A stretch of DNA of 64,000 nucleotides. Origin: an uncultured Gemmiger sp. Lineage in GTDB: Bacteria; Bacillota; Clostridia; Oscillospirales; Ruminococcaceae. This document shows positions 1-9,762 of the stretch, piece by piece. Under the pieces are notes generated by a model, which was not told where the DNA came from, searched no databases, and worked only from the letters and a program-made list of their open reading frames with translations. A program made the position numbers and the translations under genes. The DNA lies in the NCBI GenBank assembly GCA_949295035.1, contig CASFJO010000031.1:1-64000 (forward strand), read 5' to 3'. Every line of letters starts with the position of its first letter. Positions within the stretch are counted from its first letter, which is position 1.

Positions 1-2327
1 AGCAGGCCCGGGAGCGGCAGACCGCCGCCGCCGCGGAACTGGAATCCGCCCGCGCCCAGCGCCAGGCGCTGCGCGCCGAACAGGCCGACACCGAGGCGTA
101 TCTTGCCCAGGTGTGCGACACCGTCACCCGGCTGGAAAACATCAAAAACGGTTTACAGCTCAAGCTGGACAGCCGCCGCCGTCAGCTGGAACAGGCCGCC
201 GCGGCCGAACAAGCCCTGCAGCGCCAGGCCGAGGCGGCCCAGCAGCGGCTGCAGGTGCTGCGGGACCTGGAGCGGAACATGGATGGGTTCCAGCAGAGCG
301 TCAAAACGGTCATGCGGGCCGCCCGGGAACGGCGGCTGCGGGGCATCATCGGCCCGGTGGGCACCGTGCTCACGGTGGAGCCGGGCTACGAGGTGGCCAT
401 CGAGACCGCCCTGGGCTTTGCCATGCAGAACATCGTGGTGGAGGGGGAGACCTCCGCCAAGGCCGCCATCGCCTTTTTGCGGGACAACAAGGCAGGCCGG
501 GCCACCTTCCTGCCGCTGGATACGGTGCAGGGCAGCCGGTTCTCCGGCCCGCTGCCCGCCGGCGCCCGCCTGGCCGCCGACCTGGTCAGATCGGATCCCC
601 GCTATGCCGCCGTGGTGGATAACCTGTTGGGCCGCATCCTGGTGGTGGAGGATATCAACGAGGCCAGCCGCGCCGCACGGGAATTGCGCTACCGCAACCG
701 GGTGGTCACGGTGGACGGCCAGGTGGTCAACGCCGGCGGTTCCTTCACCGGCGGCAGCGTGTCCCGCTCCGCCGGTGTGTTCAGCCGCAAGCAGGAGATC
801 GACGAACTCAAGGCAAAGCTGGACGCTCTGGACAAAAAGCAGGAGCAGGCCCGGGAGGCCACCGACAAATGGAAAGCTGAGGTGGACTCCCTCACCGCGG
901 AACTCACCGCCACCGGCAGCGAGGCGATCACAGCCGGCGGGGACAAGATCCGCGCCGAGATGGAATCCGAACGGCTGAAGAGCGCCCTGGCCCAGGCCGA
1001 CGAGACCCTGGCCGCCCTGGAGAGCGAGAACGAACAGCTGACCCGCCGCATCGAAGCCGCCTGCGCTCAGGCGCAGACCGCCGCGGACGAGGACGCCCGT
1101 CTGGGGGAGGAGATCGCCCATCTGGAGGCCCAGCTGGCCGATCTGGCCGGCAGTGACGACGAGTTTCTGGCCACCCGGGCCCGCCTGTCCGACGAACTCA
1201 GCGAAAAGCGGCTGGCCCGCCTGGCCGCGGAAAAGGACGGGGACATGCACCGGGCCGCCATCGAAAACCTGGAAAGCCGCACCGGTGAGAACGCCGCCCG
1301 CGCCCGGGAACTGGAGCGCAGCATCGCCGCGCTGGAGGCCCTCAACGAGAAAAGCCGGGCGGACGCCGCCGCCATCCAGGCGAAAAAGGCCGCCGCCGGC
1401 GAGAAGATCGGCCAGGTGGAACAGGCCATCCGGGCCGCCACCGAGGCGCGCATGGTGCAGGAGGGCCTGACCACCCGGCAGGCTCAGCAGTCCCGCGCCG
1501 TCACCGATCAGCGGGAGAAGATGAGCCAGGAGATGGCCCGCCTCACCGAGCGCAAGGCCGCCGCCGAGACCGACTACGACCAGACGGTGGCCAAGCTGTG
1601 GGAGGAATACCAGCTGACCCCCCGGGACGCGGAGGGCCAGTGCGTGCCCTTTGAGAGCGCCGCCGACCTGCGCCGGGAGGTGCAGGAACTGCGGGGCAGG
1701 ATCCGGGCGCTGGGCAATGTGAACGTGGGTGCCATCGAGGAATACGCCGAGGTCAGCGAACGGTTTGAGTTTTTGCGCGGTCAGGTTCGGGATGTGGAGA
1801 AGAGCAAAGCCGAACTGATCCGTCTGATCGCCGAACTGGCCGGGGAGATGAAGGAGATCTTTACCGCCAACTTCAAGCAGATCAACATCAACTTTGCCCG
1901 CATCTTTGCCGAGTTGTTCGGCGGCGGCACCGCCCGGCTCACCCTGTCGGACGAGGAAAATGTGCTGGAGAGCGGCATCGACATCCAGGTGTCCCCGCCG
2001 GGCAAGGTCATCAAGAACCTGGCGGCCCTTTCCGGCGGCGAGCAGTCGCTGGTGGCCATCGCCATCTACTTCTCCATCCTGGCGGTGAATCCGGCGCCCT
2101 TCTGCATCCTGGACGAGATCGAGGCCGCCCTGGACGACGTGAACGTGGTCCGGTACGCCCAGTATCTGCGCCGCATCTCCGACCGAACCCAGTTCATCGT
2201 CATCACCCACCGGCGCGGCACCATGGAGGCCGCCGATGTGCTCTACGGCGTGACCATGCAGGAGGACGGGGTGTCCAAGCTGCTGCGCCTGGACCTGGAC
2301 GAGGTGGACGCCACCCTGGTATCCTGA
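1..2327 (+). CDS. smc: Chromosome segregation ATPase SMC (5' truncated)
   Basis: C-terminal two thirds of SMC, the coiled-coil ATPase of condensin that organises the chromosome. The reading frame is open from the first bases of the window (frame of base 3), so the N-terminal Walker A head lies outside; about 774 residues are visible. In order: end of the first coiled coil, the hinge (around bases 330-770, with RGIIGPVGTVL and GGSFTGGS), a long charged coiled coil returning to the head, then the signature LSGGEQSLVAIAIYF and Walker B FCILDEIEAALDD near the end. The signature has Gln where many SMCs have Arg/Lys, a tolerated variant. ftsY follows 22 bases downstream, the usual Firmicute smc-ftsY order, so the two are probably cotranscribed. 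Confidence 0.97.
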   Translation, partial: QARERQTAAAAELESARAQRQALRAEQADTEAYLAQVCDTVTRLENIKNGLQLKLDSRRRQLEQAAAAEQALQRQAEAAQQRLQVLRDLERNMDGFQQSVKTVMRAARERRLRGIIGPVGTVLTVEPGYEVAIETALGFAMQNIVVEGETSAKAAIAFLRDNKAGRATFLPLDTVQGSRFSGPLPAGARLAADLVRSDPRYAAVVDNLLGRILVVEDINEASRAARELRYRNRVVTVDGQVVNAGGSFTGGSVSRSAGVFSRKQEIDELKAKLDALDKKQEQAREATDKWKAEVDSLTAELTATGSEAITAGGDKIRAEMESERLKSALAQADETLAALESENEQLTRRIEAACAQAQTAADEDARLGEEIAHLEAQLADLAGSDDEFLATRARLSDELSEKRLARLAAEKDGDMHRAAIENLESRTGENAARARELERSIAALEALNEKSRADAAAIQAKKAAAGEKIGQVEQAIRAATEARMVQEGLTTRQAQQSRAVTDQREKMSQEMARLTERKAAAETDYDQTVAKLWEEYQLTPRDAEGQCVPFESAADLRREVQELRGRIRALGNVNVGAIEEYAEVSERFEFLRGQVRDVEKSKAELIRLIAELAGEMKEIFTANFKQININFARIFAELFGGGTARLTLSDEENVLESGIDIQVSPPGKVIKNLAALSGGEQSLVAIAIYFSILAVNPAPFCILDEIEAALDDVNVVRYAQYLRRISDRTQFIVITHRRGTMEAADVLYGVTMQEDGVSKLLRLDLDEVDATLVS

Positions 2328-2349
2328 TTTTCATAAGGAGGTTTCCCTC

Positions 2350-3270
2350 ATGGGCCTGTTTGGCAACAAGAAAAAACTGGACGACGGCCTGAAAAAGACC
2401 CGCACGGGCTTTTTCGGCGCCATCCGCAACAAACTCATCGGCAGCCAGATCACCGACGATCTCTACGACGAGCTGGAGGAACAGCTGATCCTGGCCGACG
2501 TGGGGGCGGACACCGCCTTTTCGCTGGTGGAACAGCTGCGCCGCACGGTGGAGAGCCGCCGTCTGCGCACCGGCGAGGAGGCGCTGGAGACCCTGAAGGA
2601 ACTGGTGGCCCAGCATCTGGCCGCCGACCGGCCGCTGGATCTGTCCGGCCATCCGGCGGTGGTGCTGGTGATCGGGGTCAACGGGGTGGGCAAGACCACC
2701 AGCATCGCCAAGCTGGCGGCTCTGTACAAGGGCCAGGGGCGCAAGGTGCTGCTGGCCGCGGGGGATACCTTCCGCGCCGCCGCCACCGAACAGCTGGAGG
2801 TCTGGGCCGGCCGGGCCGGGGTGCCCATCGTCAAGGCGGGCGAGGGGGCCGATCCTGCCGCCGTGATCTTCGACGCGGTCAAATCCGCGGAGGCCCGGGG
2901 TTACGACCTGGTCATCTGCGACACCGCCGGCCGGCTGCACAACAAAAAGAACCTGATGGACGAACTTGCCAAGATCAGCCGCTCGGTGAAAAAGGCCAGC
3001 GAAACCGCCAGTGTGGAGACCTTCCTGGTGCTGGACGCCATCACCGGCCAGAACGCCATCAGCCAGGCGGCCCAGTTCATTGACGCCGCCGGCGCCACCG
3101 GGATCATCCTCACCAAGCTGGACGGCACCGCCAAGGGCGGCAGCGTCATCGCCGTCAAGGACAAGCTGGGCCTGCCGGTCCGGTTCGTGGGGGTGGGCGA
3201 GGGTATCGACGATCTGATGGAGTTTGACCCGAAAGCCTTTGCCGACGGCCTGCTGGGTGCGGAGAAGTAA
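2350..3270 (+). CDS. ftsY: Signal recognition particle receptor FtsY
   Basis: SRP-receptor GTPase (306 aa) that docks SRP-bound ribosomes at the membrane translocon. The N domain is residues 1-95 and lacks the long acidic A domain of E. coli, as in other Firmicutes. The NG GTPase shows G1 GVNGVGKTT (109-117), DTAGR (191-195) and TKLDGTAKGG (about 256-265). ATG start is preceded by AAGGAGG 7 bases upstream. It sits between smc and the XTP pyrophosphatase, all on the same strand. Confidence 0.97.
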   Translation: MGLFGNKKKLDDGLKKTRTGFFGAIRNKLIGSQITDDLYDELEEQLILADVGADTAFSLVEQLRRTVESRRLRTGEEALETLKELVAQHLAADRPLDLSGHPAVVLVIGVNGVGKTTSIAKLAALYKGQGRKVLLAAGDTFRAAATEQLEVWAGRAGVPIVKAGEGADPAAVIFDAVKSAEARGYDLVICDTAGRLHNKKNLMDELAKISRSVKKASETASVETFLVLDAITGQNAISQAAQFIDAAGATGIILTKLDGTAKGGSVIAVKDKLGLPVRFVGVGEGIDDLMEFDPKAFADGLLGAEK

Positions 3271-3355
3271 ACCCCGCCCGGCGTGTTTTCAAAAAATTCA
3301 CAGAATGGCCGCAACCATCCGGGCGGCCGATTCGTACTTAAGAAAGGAGCCCGCC

Positions 3356-3994
3356 ATGCTGATCTGCGCCGCCACCGGCAACGCCGGCAAGCTCAAGGAA
3401 CTGCGCCGCATCCTGGAGGCCCAGGGCCATCAGGTCAAAAGCCAGAAGGAGCTGGGCATCACCTGTGAGCCGGAGGAGACCGGTACCACCTTTGCCGAAA
3501 ATGCCCGCATCAAGGCCCGCACCATCAGCGCTATGGCCGGCCTGCCCACCGTGGCCGACGACTCCGGCCTGGAGGTGGACGCGCTGAACGGCGCGCCCGG
3601 CGTCTACAGCGCCCGGTACTGCGGCCGCCACGGGGACGATGAGGCCAACAACGACAAGCTGCTGGCCGCTTTGGCGGATGTGCCCGATGGGCAGCGGGCC
3701 GCCCGCTTTGTGTCGACGGTCTGCTTGTGGATGCCCGACGGGAGGGATCTGGTGGTCATGGGCGAGTGCCCGGGCCGGGTGATCTTTGAGCGCCGGGGCA
3801 CAAACGGCTTTGGTTACGATCCGCTGTTCGTGCCCGACGCGGTGGGCCTGCCCGACGGCTCCACCCGCCCCAACACGGAGGGGCTCACCTACGCCGAACT
3901 GGCCGACGACCAGAAGGACGCCATCAGCCATCGGGGGCAGGCCCTGGCCCGGCTGCGGCAGGCACTGCCGGCGTTTCTGGCCGGGCAGAACTGA
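3356..3994 (+). CDS. rdgB: XTP/dITP diphosphatase (RdgB/HAM1 family)
   Basis: 212-aa nucleotide pyrophosphatase that hydrolyses non-canonical ITP, dITP and XTP to keep deaminated purines out of nucleic acids. Family features are the N-terminal substrate loop TGNAGK (7-12), the catalytic region VADDSGLEVDALNGAPG (67-82, with two Asp) and FGYDPLF near the C-terminus. An upstream in-frame start at 3224 exists, but it would overlap ftsY and add 44 unrelated residues. The ATG at 3356 has AAAGGAG 7 bases before it and matches the family length. Confidence 0.95.
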   Translation: MLICAATGNAGKLKELRRILEAQGHQVKSQKELGITCEPEETGTTFAENARIKARTISAMAGLPTVADDSGLEVDALNGAPGVYSARYCGRHGDDEANNDKLLAALADVPDGQRAARFVSTVCLWMPDGRDLVVMGECPGRVIFERRGTNGFGYDPLFVPDAVGLPDGSTRPNTEGLTYAELADDQKDAISHRGQALARLRQALPAFLAGQN

Positions 3995-4046
3995 CCGCTT
4001 TATGCCCAGCGCCCGCCGCGGCGCGTAAGTTGACAAGGAGAACACT

Positions 4047-4343
4047 ATGCTTACCAGCAAACAGCGGGCGGCCCTGCGGGCCGCCGCCAACACCCTGGAC
4101 CCGGTATTTCAGGTGGGCAAGGGGGAGATCGACGAGACCCTGATCCGCTCCACCGCCGACTGCCTGGCTGCCCGGGAACTCATCAAGATGAAGGTGCTGG
4201 ACAACAGCCTGTACAGCGCCAAAGAGGCCGCCGGCATCCTGGCGGAGGCCACCGGCGCCGACGTGGTGCAGGTGATCGGCTCCAAATTCGTGCTCTTTCT
4301 GCAAAAGGACAAGGACAGCAAATTCACCGAGATTCTGAAATAA
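4047..4343 (+). CDS. yhbY: Ribosome assembly RNA-binding protein YhbY (CRM domain)
   Basis: 98-aa single CRM-domain protein that binds pre-50S ribosomal RNA. It starts LTSKQRAALRAAA and carries the CRM GxxG-like loop VGKGEID followed by a helix and the strand VVQVIGSKFVLF. Length equals the family norm. It precedes nadD-yqeK by 15 bases, the same yhbY-nadD-yqeK-rsfS neighbourhood seen in other Firmicutes. An AAGGAG box lies before the ATG. Confidence 0.93.
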   Translation: MLTSKQRAALRAAANTLDPVFQVGKGEIDETLIRSTADCLAARELIKMKVLDNSLYSAKEAAGILAEATGADVVQVIGSKFVLFLQKDKDSKFTEILK

Positions 4344-4358
4344 AAGGCGGCGTTTGTT

Positions 4359-5525
4359 ATGCGAGTTCTGCTGTTCGGGGGCACCTTCGATCCGCCCCAC
4401 AACGGCCATATCCATCTGCTGCAGCAGGCCATCCGGGCCGTTGCGCCCGATTGGGTGGTGGTGATGCCCGCCTGCCTGCCGCCCCACAAGGCCCCCAGCG
4501 CCACCGCCCCGGACCTGCGGCTGGCCATGTGCCGCTGCTTTGAACCCATCTTTCCCGACCTGGAGGTCAGCAGCTGGGAGATCGAGCAGGGCGGCGCCAG
4601 CTACACCATCGATACGGTGGCCATGCTGGAGGCCCGGTTCCCCGGCGCGCAGATCTTTCTCACGGTGGGCAGCGACATGCTGCTGACCTTCACCGAGTGG
4701 AGAGAGTGGCGGCAGCTGCTGGCCCGTACCATCCTGGTGGTCCAAAGCCGCCGGGAAGGGGACGAAGCACAACTGGCCGATGCCGCCGCCCGGCTGGAAA
4801 AACAGGGCGGCCGGGTGGTGTTCGCCGGCGGCACCCCGCTGGAGGTCTCCAGCAGCGAGATCCGCAGCGGCCACGGCCGCAAGCGCATCCCGCCCCAGGC
4901 CCGGGAGGTCATCCGCCGGTACGATCTGTACCGGCCTCATCCTCCCATCACCCTGGAGGGGGCCCGCCGCCTGGCCAAGCGCACCCTGAGCGACAAGCGA
5001 TACGCCCACACCCTCAACGTAAAAAAGCTGGCGGTGAAGCTGGCAAAGCAGTACGGGGCCGACCCGGACAAGGCCGCGCTGGCCGCACTGCTGCACGATA
5101 TCGCAAAAGAACGCCCCAAGGCGGAATTATTGCAGATATTGCAGGATAATGCTATAATAGCGAAAGGTGCCGCCCAGCGGCCGATACCGGTATGGCACGG
5201 GATCTGCGCGGCGCTTCTGGCAAGGCACCGGTGGGGCGTGCAGGACGAGGAGGTCCTGAGCGCCATCGCCAATCATACGGCAGGCAAACCGGGCATGTCC
5301 CGGCTGGACAAGATCATCTACCTGGCTGACATGTGCAGCGCCGAACGTACCTATCCGGAGGCGGACGGCCTGCGTGCGCTGCTGGCGCAGGACCTGGACC
5401 GGGCCATGGCGGTAAGCCTGGGACAGAACCTTCTTTGGATGCGCCAGCAGAACAAACCCATCGACCCGATGAGCCTGGCGGCCTACGACGAATTGCGGCG
5501 ACCCTATCATCTGGAGGCTTTTTGA
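4359..5525 (+). CDS. nadD: Fused nicotinate-nucleotide adenylyltransferase / YqeK HD-domain hydrolase
   Basis: One continuous 388-aa reading frame joins two enzymes that are separate neighbouring genes in Bacillus. Residues 1 to about 190 are NadD, which makes deamido-NAD from NaMN and ATP: GGTFDPPHNGH (8-18) is the nucleotidyltransferase signature and SSSEIR the C-terminal ISSTxIR-type motif. Residues about 200-388 are YqeK, an HD hydrolase family shown in other bacteria to cleave Ap4A: HTLNVKK supplies the first His and LLHDIAKE the HD pair. No start codon with a good ribosome site is visible at the junction, so I read it as a true fusion. A promoter-like sequence is embedded in the HD part (5130-5158). 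Confidence 0.93.
   Translation: MRVLLFGGTFDPPHNGHIHLLQQAIRAVAPDWVVVMPACLPPHKAPSATAPDLRLAMCRCFEPIFPDLEVSSWEIEQGGASYTIDTVAMLEARFPGAQIFLTVGSDMLLTFTEWREWRQLLARTILVVQSRREGDEAQLADAAARLEKQGGRVVFAGGTPLEVSSSEIRSGHGRKRIPPQAREVIRRYDLYRPHPPITLEGARRLAKRTLSDKRYAHTLNVKKLAVKLAKQYGADPDKAALAALLHDIAKERPKAELLQILQDNAIIAKGAAQRPIPVWHGICAALLARHRWGVQDEEVLSAIANHTAGKPGMSRLDKIIYLADMCSAERTYPEADGLRALLAQDLDRAMAVSLGQNLLWMRQQNKPIDPMSLAAYDELRRPYHLEAF
5130..5158 (+). promoter_or_regulatory. Promoter-like sequence inside nadD-yqeK
   Basis: TTGCAG (5130-5135), 17-base spacer, TATAAT (5153-5158) with an extended TGC just before the -10. The stretch uses codons that are rare here (TTA, ATA, ATA), making an AT-rich island in very GC-rich coding DNA. 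It would start transcripts about 360 bases before the LCP gene. The match is seen directly; activity is inferred. Confidence 0.5.
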
Positions 5526-5527
5526 AC

Positions 5528-6841
5528 ATGAGCAACAACCAACAGCCCCGCCGTCTCAATACCGGCGGCGCCCGCGGCACCGGCAGCGGCTCCGGCAGCG
5601 CCGGAACACCGGCCCGCCGCGCCGTGCATACCTCGTCCGCCCGCACCGTATACACATCGTCCTCCCGCGGCACGTCCGCGGCCGGTTCCCGCCCCGCGCA
5701 CAGCGCGCCTTCCCGCGGCACATCCGCGCACAGCGCGTCCGCCCGCAGCACACCACGCACCGGCGGGAAAAAGAAAAAGCGCGGCTGCGGCTTCTATATT
5801 TTTGTCGCGCTGCTGGTGGTGCTGGCGCTGGTCATCGGCGCCTTCGCCGGGGTCTACCACTGGGTCATGAGCAACATTTCTCCCGACGACCCGGCCCAGG
5901 CCATCTCGGAAGAGATCCGCACCGCCGAGGAATACCGGGGCGACGTGGTCAATGTGCTGGTCTGCGGCATCGACTATGAGGAGGGCCGCAACTACTCCAA
6001 CGACGCGGACTCCAACGACGGCATGACCGACATGATCCTCTACGTCAACTTTGACGTGAAGAACAAAAAGGTCAACATGCTCCAGATTCCCCGCGACACC
6101 TTCGTGGGCGAGATCGCCGGCACTACCGGCAAGATCAACGCGGTGGCCCTGCGCAACGACGGCATCCCCAGCCTGGCCAAGCTCATCAGCGACCAGCTGC
6201 AGCTGCCCATCGACTATTATGTGACCATCGACATGCAGTCCCTCAAGGAGATCGTGGACCTGTTCGGCGGCATCGAAGTCTATGTACCGCACGATATCTC
6301 CTTTAAGGGCAGCTATATCGAACAGGGCGTGCGCACTCTGGATGGCGACGCGGCCGAGTTCTTTGTCCGCTGCCGTTACGGCGAGGGCTATGCCAACAGC
6401 GATATCGACCGGCTGAATATGCAGCGCAACTTCTATTCGGCACTGTTCCGGGAGTTCCGCACCCTGACGGTCCCCGATCTGATCAAGATGGTGCCGGTGG
6501 CGGTCAAGTACCTGACCACCGACATGCCCGCGGGCACCATGGCCAGCGTGGGGCTGTCCCTGCTGCAGGTGGACTCCGCCGACATGATGATCTGCCAGAT
6601 GCCGGTGTACAACGGCCAGCCCTACAACAAACAGTCGGTCGTGGTGGCCGACCCGGTAGGCACCGCCGATCTGCTCAACACCTACTTCCGCACCTACGGC
6701 GAACCGGTGTCCTCCGATCAGCTGCAGCTGGTCCAGTGGGGCACCACTTCCAGCACCCCCACCGACCCCAACGTGCAGTATATGGGCCAGCTGGACGCCA
6801 ACGCCGAGGCGGAAAAGGAAGCCAACGGTGTGGATAACTGA
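5528..6841 (+). CDS. LCP (LytR-CpsA-Psr) family glycopolymer-peptidoglycan ligase
   Basis: 437-aa membrane-anchored protein of the LCP family, which transfers lipid-linked teichoic acids or capsule onto peptidoglycan at the outer face of the membrane. Residues 1-80 are a cytosolic low-complexity Ser/Ala/Thr/Arg/Gly tail with repeated SRGTSA units, then KKKKRGC and one membrane helix (FYIFVALLVVLALVIGAFA). The LCP domain follows: GMTDMILYVNFD, MLQIPRDTFVG, INAV and VDLFGGIEVYVP carry the conserved Asp/Arg positions. The ATG is 2 bases after the nadD-yqeK stop, with GGAGG 12 bases upstream; a longer in-frame start at 5333 lies inside the preceding gene and is rejected. It could attach the glycan made by the cluster at 12-31 kb (inference). 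Confidence 0.9.
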   Translation: MSNNQQPRRLNTGGARGTGSGSGSAGTPARRAVHTSSARTVYTSSSRGTSAAGSRPAHSAPSRGTSAHSASARSTPRTGGKKKKRGCGFYIFVALLVVLALVIGAFAGVYHWVMSNISPDDPAQAISEEIRTAEEYRGDVVNVLVCGIDYEEGRNYSNDADSNDGMTDMILYVNFDVKNKKVNMLQIPRDTFVGEIAGTTGKINAVALRNDGIPSLAKLISDQLQLPIDYYVTIDMQSLKEIVDLFGGIEVYVPHDISFKGSYIEQGVRTLDGDAAEFFVRCRYGEGYANSDIDRLNMQRNFYSALFREFRTLTVPDLIKMVPVAVKYLTTDMPAGTMASVGLSLLQVDSADMMICQMPVYNGQPYNKQSVVVADPVGTADLLNTYFRTYGEPVSSDQLQLVQWGTTSSTPTDPNVQYMGQLDANAEAEKEANGVDN

Positions 6842-6864
6842 CACCCCCTGAAGGAGGCAAGAGT

Positions 6865-7242
6865 ATGGAAAGCAAAACACTGGCCATCGCCGCCGCCAAG
6901 GTGCTGGACAAGAAAAAAGCCGCCAGCGTCAAGGCGCTGCGGGTGCGAGATCTGACCGTGCTGGCCGATTACTTTGTGATCGCCAGCGGCACCTCGGCCA
7001 CCCATGTGAAGAGCCTGGCCGAGGAGGTGGAGTTCCAGCTGGAGCAGCAGGGGGTAAAGCCCCTGCGCACCGAGGGCATGGACGCCCGCAACTGGATCAT
7101 CCTGGACTACGGCGAGGTCATCGTGCATGTGTTCTATCCGGAGGCCCGCAGCTTCTACGATCTGGAACATCTGTGGGCCGACGGCGAAGAGCTGGACCTG
7201 GCCCCTTACCTGGCCGAGGAAACGCCGCAAGCCGGGGAATAA
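6865..7242 (+). CDS. rsfS: Ribosomal silencing factor RsfS
   Basis: 125-aa RsfS/YbeB/Iojap protein that binds L14 and blocks joining of 30S and 50S subunits in slow growth. The diagnostic core VLADYFVIASGTSATHVKS, the central WIILDYGEVIVHVF and the terminal FYDLEHLW are all present. AGGAGG lies 9 bases before the ATG. The position after nadD-yqeK and before leuS is the common Firmicute order. Confidence 0.96.
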   Translation: MESKTLAIAAAKVLDKKKAASVKALRVRDLTVLADYFVIASGTSATHVKSLAEEVEFQLEQQGVKPLRTEGMDARNWIILDYGEVIVHVFYPEARSFYDLEHLWADGEELDLAPYLAEETPQAGE

Positions 7243-7298
7243 AAACACGCCGCGCCCCCGGGCGCGTTCGGGAAAGTTTATACGGGAGTTGATCGCTT

Positions 7299-9707
7299 GT
7301 GAAATACGATTTTAAGGCCATCGAGAAAAAATGGCAGCAGGTGTGGCAGGACGAAAAGACCTTCCATGTGGAGATCGACCACGCCAAACCCAAGTTCTAC
7401 GCCCTGGTGGAGTTCCCCTATCCCAGCGGGCAGGGCCTGCATGTGGGCCATCCCCGCAGCTATACCGCGCTGGACATCGTGGCCCGCAAAAAGCGGCTGT
7501 GCGGCTACAATGTGCTCTATCCCATGGGCTGGGACGCTTTCGGTCTGCCCACCGAGAACTACGCCATGAAAAACCACATCCATCCGGAGATCGTCACCCG
7601 GAAGAACGTGGCCCGTTTCAAGAGCCAGCTGCAGAGCCTGGGCCTGTCTTTTGACTGGGACCGGGAGATCAATACCACCGATCCCTCCTATTACAAGTGG
7701 ACCCAGTGGATCTTTTTGCAGCTGTACAAACACGGTCTGGCCTACAAGAAGGAAATGAACGTGAACTGGTGCCCCGGCTGCAAGGTGGTGCTGGCCAACG
7801 AGGAGGTCGTGGACGGCAAGTGCGAGCGCTGTGGCACCGAGACCACCCATAAGGTCAAAAGCCAGTGGATGCTGCGGATCACCGCCTACGCCGACCGGCT
7901 GATCGACGATCTTGACGGGCTGGACTTCATCCCCCGGGTGGTCACCCAGCAGAAGAACTGGATCGGCCGCAGCCACGGCGCCGAGGTCACCTTCGGCACC
8001 ACCGCCGGCGACGATCTGGTGGTCTATACCACCCGGCCGGACACCCTGTTCGGCGCTACCTACATGGTGCTGAGCCCCGAGCATCCCATCCTCAAAACAT
8101 GGGAGAACCGGCTGACCAACCTGGACGCCATCCGCGCCTACCAGGCCGAGGCCGCCCGCAAGAGCGACTTTGAACGCACCGAACTGGCCAAGGACAAGAC
8201 CGGCGTGCGGCTGGAGGGCGTGGAGGCCGTCAACCCGGTCAACGGCAAGGTCATCCCCATCTTCATCTCCGACTATGTGCTGGCCAGCTACGGCACCGGC
8301 GCCATCATGGCGGTGCCTGCCCACGATACCCGCGACTACGATTTCGCCAAGGCTTTCGACCTGCCCATCGTCGAGGTGGTGGCCGGCGGAGACATCACCA
8401 GGGAAGCCTTTACCGACTGTGCCACCGGCAAGATGGTCAACAGCGGTTTTCTCACCGGCATGACGGTGGAGCAGGCCAAGAAGGCCATCACCGACTGGCT
8501 GGAAAAAGAAGGCAAGGGCCATGCCAAGGTCAACTTCAAGCTGCGGGACTGGGTGTTCAGCCGCCAGCGGTACTGGGGCGAGCCCATCCCCATGGTCTGG
8601 TGTGAGAAGTGCGGCTGGCAGCCCCTGCCTGAGAGCGAGTTGCCCCTGCGCCTGCCGGAGATCACCGATTTTGAGCCCGGCGAGGGCGGCGAGAGCCCCC
8701 TGGCCCGCCATACCGAGTGGGTCAATACCACCTGCCCCTGCTGCGGCGGCCCCGCCAAGCGGGAGACTGATACCATGCCCCAGTGGGCCGGTTCCAGCTG
8801 GTACTTCCTGCGGTATATGGACCCCCACAACGACACCGCCATCGCCAGCAAGGAGGCGCTGGAATACTGGAGCCCGGTGGACTGGTACAACGGCGGTATG
8901 GAGCATACCACCCTGCATCTGCTGTATAGCCGGTTCTGGCACAAATTCCTGTACGATATCGGGGTGGTGCCCACCAAGGAGCCCTACCAGAAGCGTACCA
9001 GCCACGGCATGATCCTAGGCGAGAACGGCGAAAAGATGTCAAAGAGCCGCGGCAACGTGGTCAATCCGGACGATATCATCGACGAGTACGGCGCGGACAC
9101 CATGCGCCTGTATGAGATGTTCATCGGCGACTTTGAAAAGAGCGCCCCCTGGAACACCAGCAGCATCAAGGGCTGCAAGCGTTTCCTGGAACGGATCTGG
9201 GCGCTGGGCGAAAAGGTGCTGCCCGGCGAGAGCATCCGGCCCGAACTGGAGGGCGCGTTCCACCGCACCATCAAAAAGGTGGGCGAGGACATCGACGTGC
9301 TGAAGGCCAACACCGCCATCGCCGCGATGATGAGCCTGCTCAACGACCTGAGCGACGCGGGCGGCGCCACCCGTGAGGAGCTGCGCATCCTGCTGATCCT
9401 GCTGAACCCGTTCGCGCCGCACATCACCGAGGAGATGTGGCAGCAGCAGAACTACGGCGGGCAGGTGTCCGGCGCCAGGTGGCCCGAGTACGACCCCGCC
9501 AAGTGTGTGGAAAGCACCGTGGAGATCGCGGTGCAGGTGAACGGCAAGGTGCGCGCCCGCCTGAACGTGGCTGCCGACGTGGCCGCCGCCGACGCCATCG
9601 CCCTGGCCAAATCCCAGCCCGCCGTGGCCTCCGCCCTGGAAGGCAAGACCCTGGTCAAGGAGATCTATGTGCCCGGCAAACTGGTGAATCTGGCGGTCAA
9701 GGGCTGA
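7299..9707 (+). CDS. leuS: Leucyl-tRNA synthetase
   Basis: 802-aa class I aminoacyl-tRNA synthetase charging tRNA-Leu. The HIGH-type signature HVGHPRSY is at about residues 48-55, a zinc ribbon with CPGC and CERCG lies around 162-185, the CP1 editing domain spans about 220-420, KMSKS is in [10 protein letters not shown] (about 578-587), and the anticodon-binding and C-terminal domains follow. Start is GTG with GGGAG 9 bases upstream. The 56 bases between rsfS and leuS are too short for a T-box, so unlike pheST no tRNA-sensing leader is present and the gene probably reads through from rsfS. Confidence 0.98.
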   Translation: MKYDFKAIEKKWQQVWQDEKTFHVEIDHAKPKFYALVEFPYPSGQGLHVGHPRSYTALDIVARKKRLCGYNVLYPMGWDAFGLPTENYAMKNHIHPEIVTRKNVARFKSQLQSLGLSFDWDREINTTDPSYYKWTQWIFLQLYKHGLAYKKEMNVNWCPGCKVVLANEEVVDGKCERCGTETTHKVKSQWMLRITAYADRLIDDLDGLDFIPRVVTQQKNWIGRSHGAEVTFGTTAGDDLVVYTTRPDTLFGATYMVLSPEHPILKTWENRLTNLDAIRAYQAEAARKSDFERTELAKDKTGVRLEGVEAVNPVNGKVIPIFISDYVLASYGTGAIMAVPAHDTRDYDFAKAFDLPIVEVVAGGDITREAFTDCATGKMVNSGFLTGMTVEQAKKAITDWLEKEGKGHAKVNFKLRDWVFSRQRYWGEPIPMVWCEKCGWQPLPESELPLRLPEITDFEPGEGGESPLARHTEWVNTTCPCCGGPAKRETDTMPQWAGSSWYFLRYMDPHNDTAIASKEALEYWSPVDWYNGGMEHTTLHLLYSRFWHKFLYDIGVVPTKEPYQKRTSHGMILGENGEKMSKSRGNVVNPDDIIDEYGADTMRLYEMFIGDFEKSAPWNTSSIKGCKRFLERIWALGEKVLPGESIRPELEGAFHRTIKKVGEDIDVLKANTAIAAMMSLLNDLSDAGGATREELRILLILLNPFAPHITEEMWQQQNYGGQVSGARWPEYDPAKCVESTVEIAVQVNGKVRARLNVAADVAAADAIALAKSQPAVASALEGKTLVKEIYVPGKLVNLAVKG

Positions 9708-9718
9708 TCCGGGCGGTT

Positions 9719-9739
9719 TGTGAACAGCCTGTGAACAGC
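9719..9739 (+). repeat. Tandem TGTGAACAGC repeat upstream of rpsU promoter
   Basis: TGTGAACAGC occurs at 9719-9728 and again at 9730-9739, an 11-base period placing both copies on one DNA face, 24 bases upstream of the rpsU -35 box. It may be a protein-binding site or chance; nothing else identifies it. Confidence 0.35.
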
Positions 9740-9762
9740 TTTTGAAGATAACAAAAAACCTG

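Noticed and set aside
153..2210. Long minus-strand open frame opposite smc
   Set aside because: Shadow of GC-rich coding sequence; Gly/Leu/His-rich, no domain, and the plus strand encodes clear SMC motifs.
7250..7270. GC-rich inverted repeat between rsfS and leuS
   Set aside because: 7-bp stem with a 2-base loop and no T run; not a credible terminator, and the gap is too short for a T-box.
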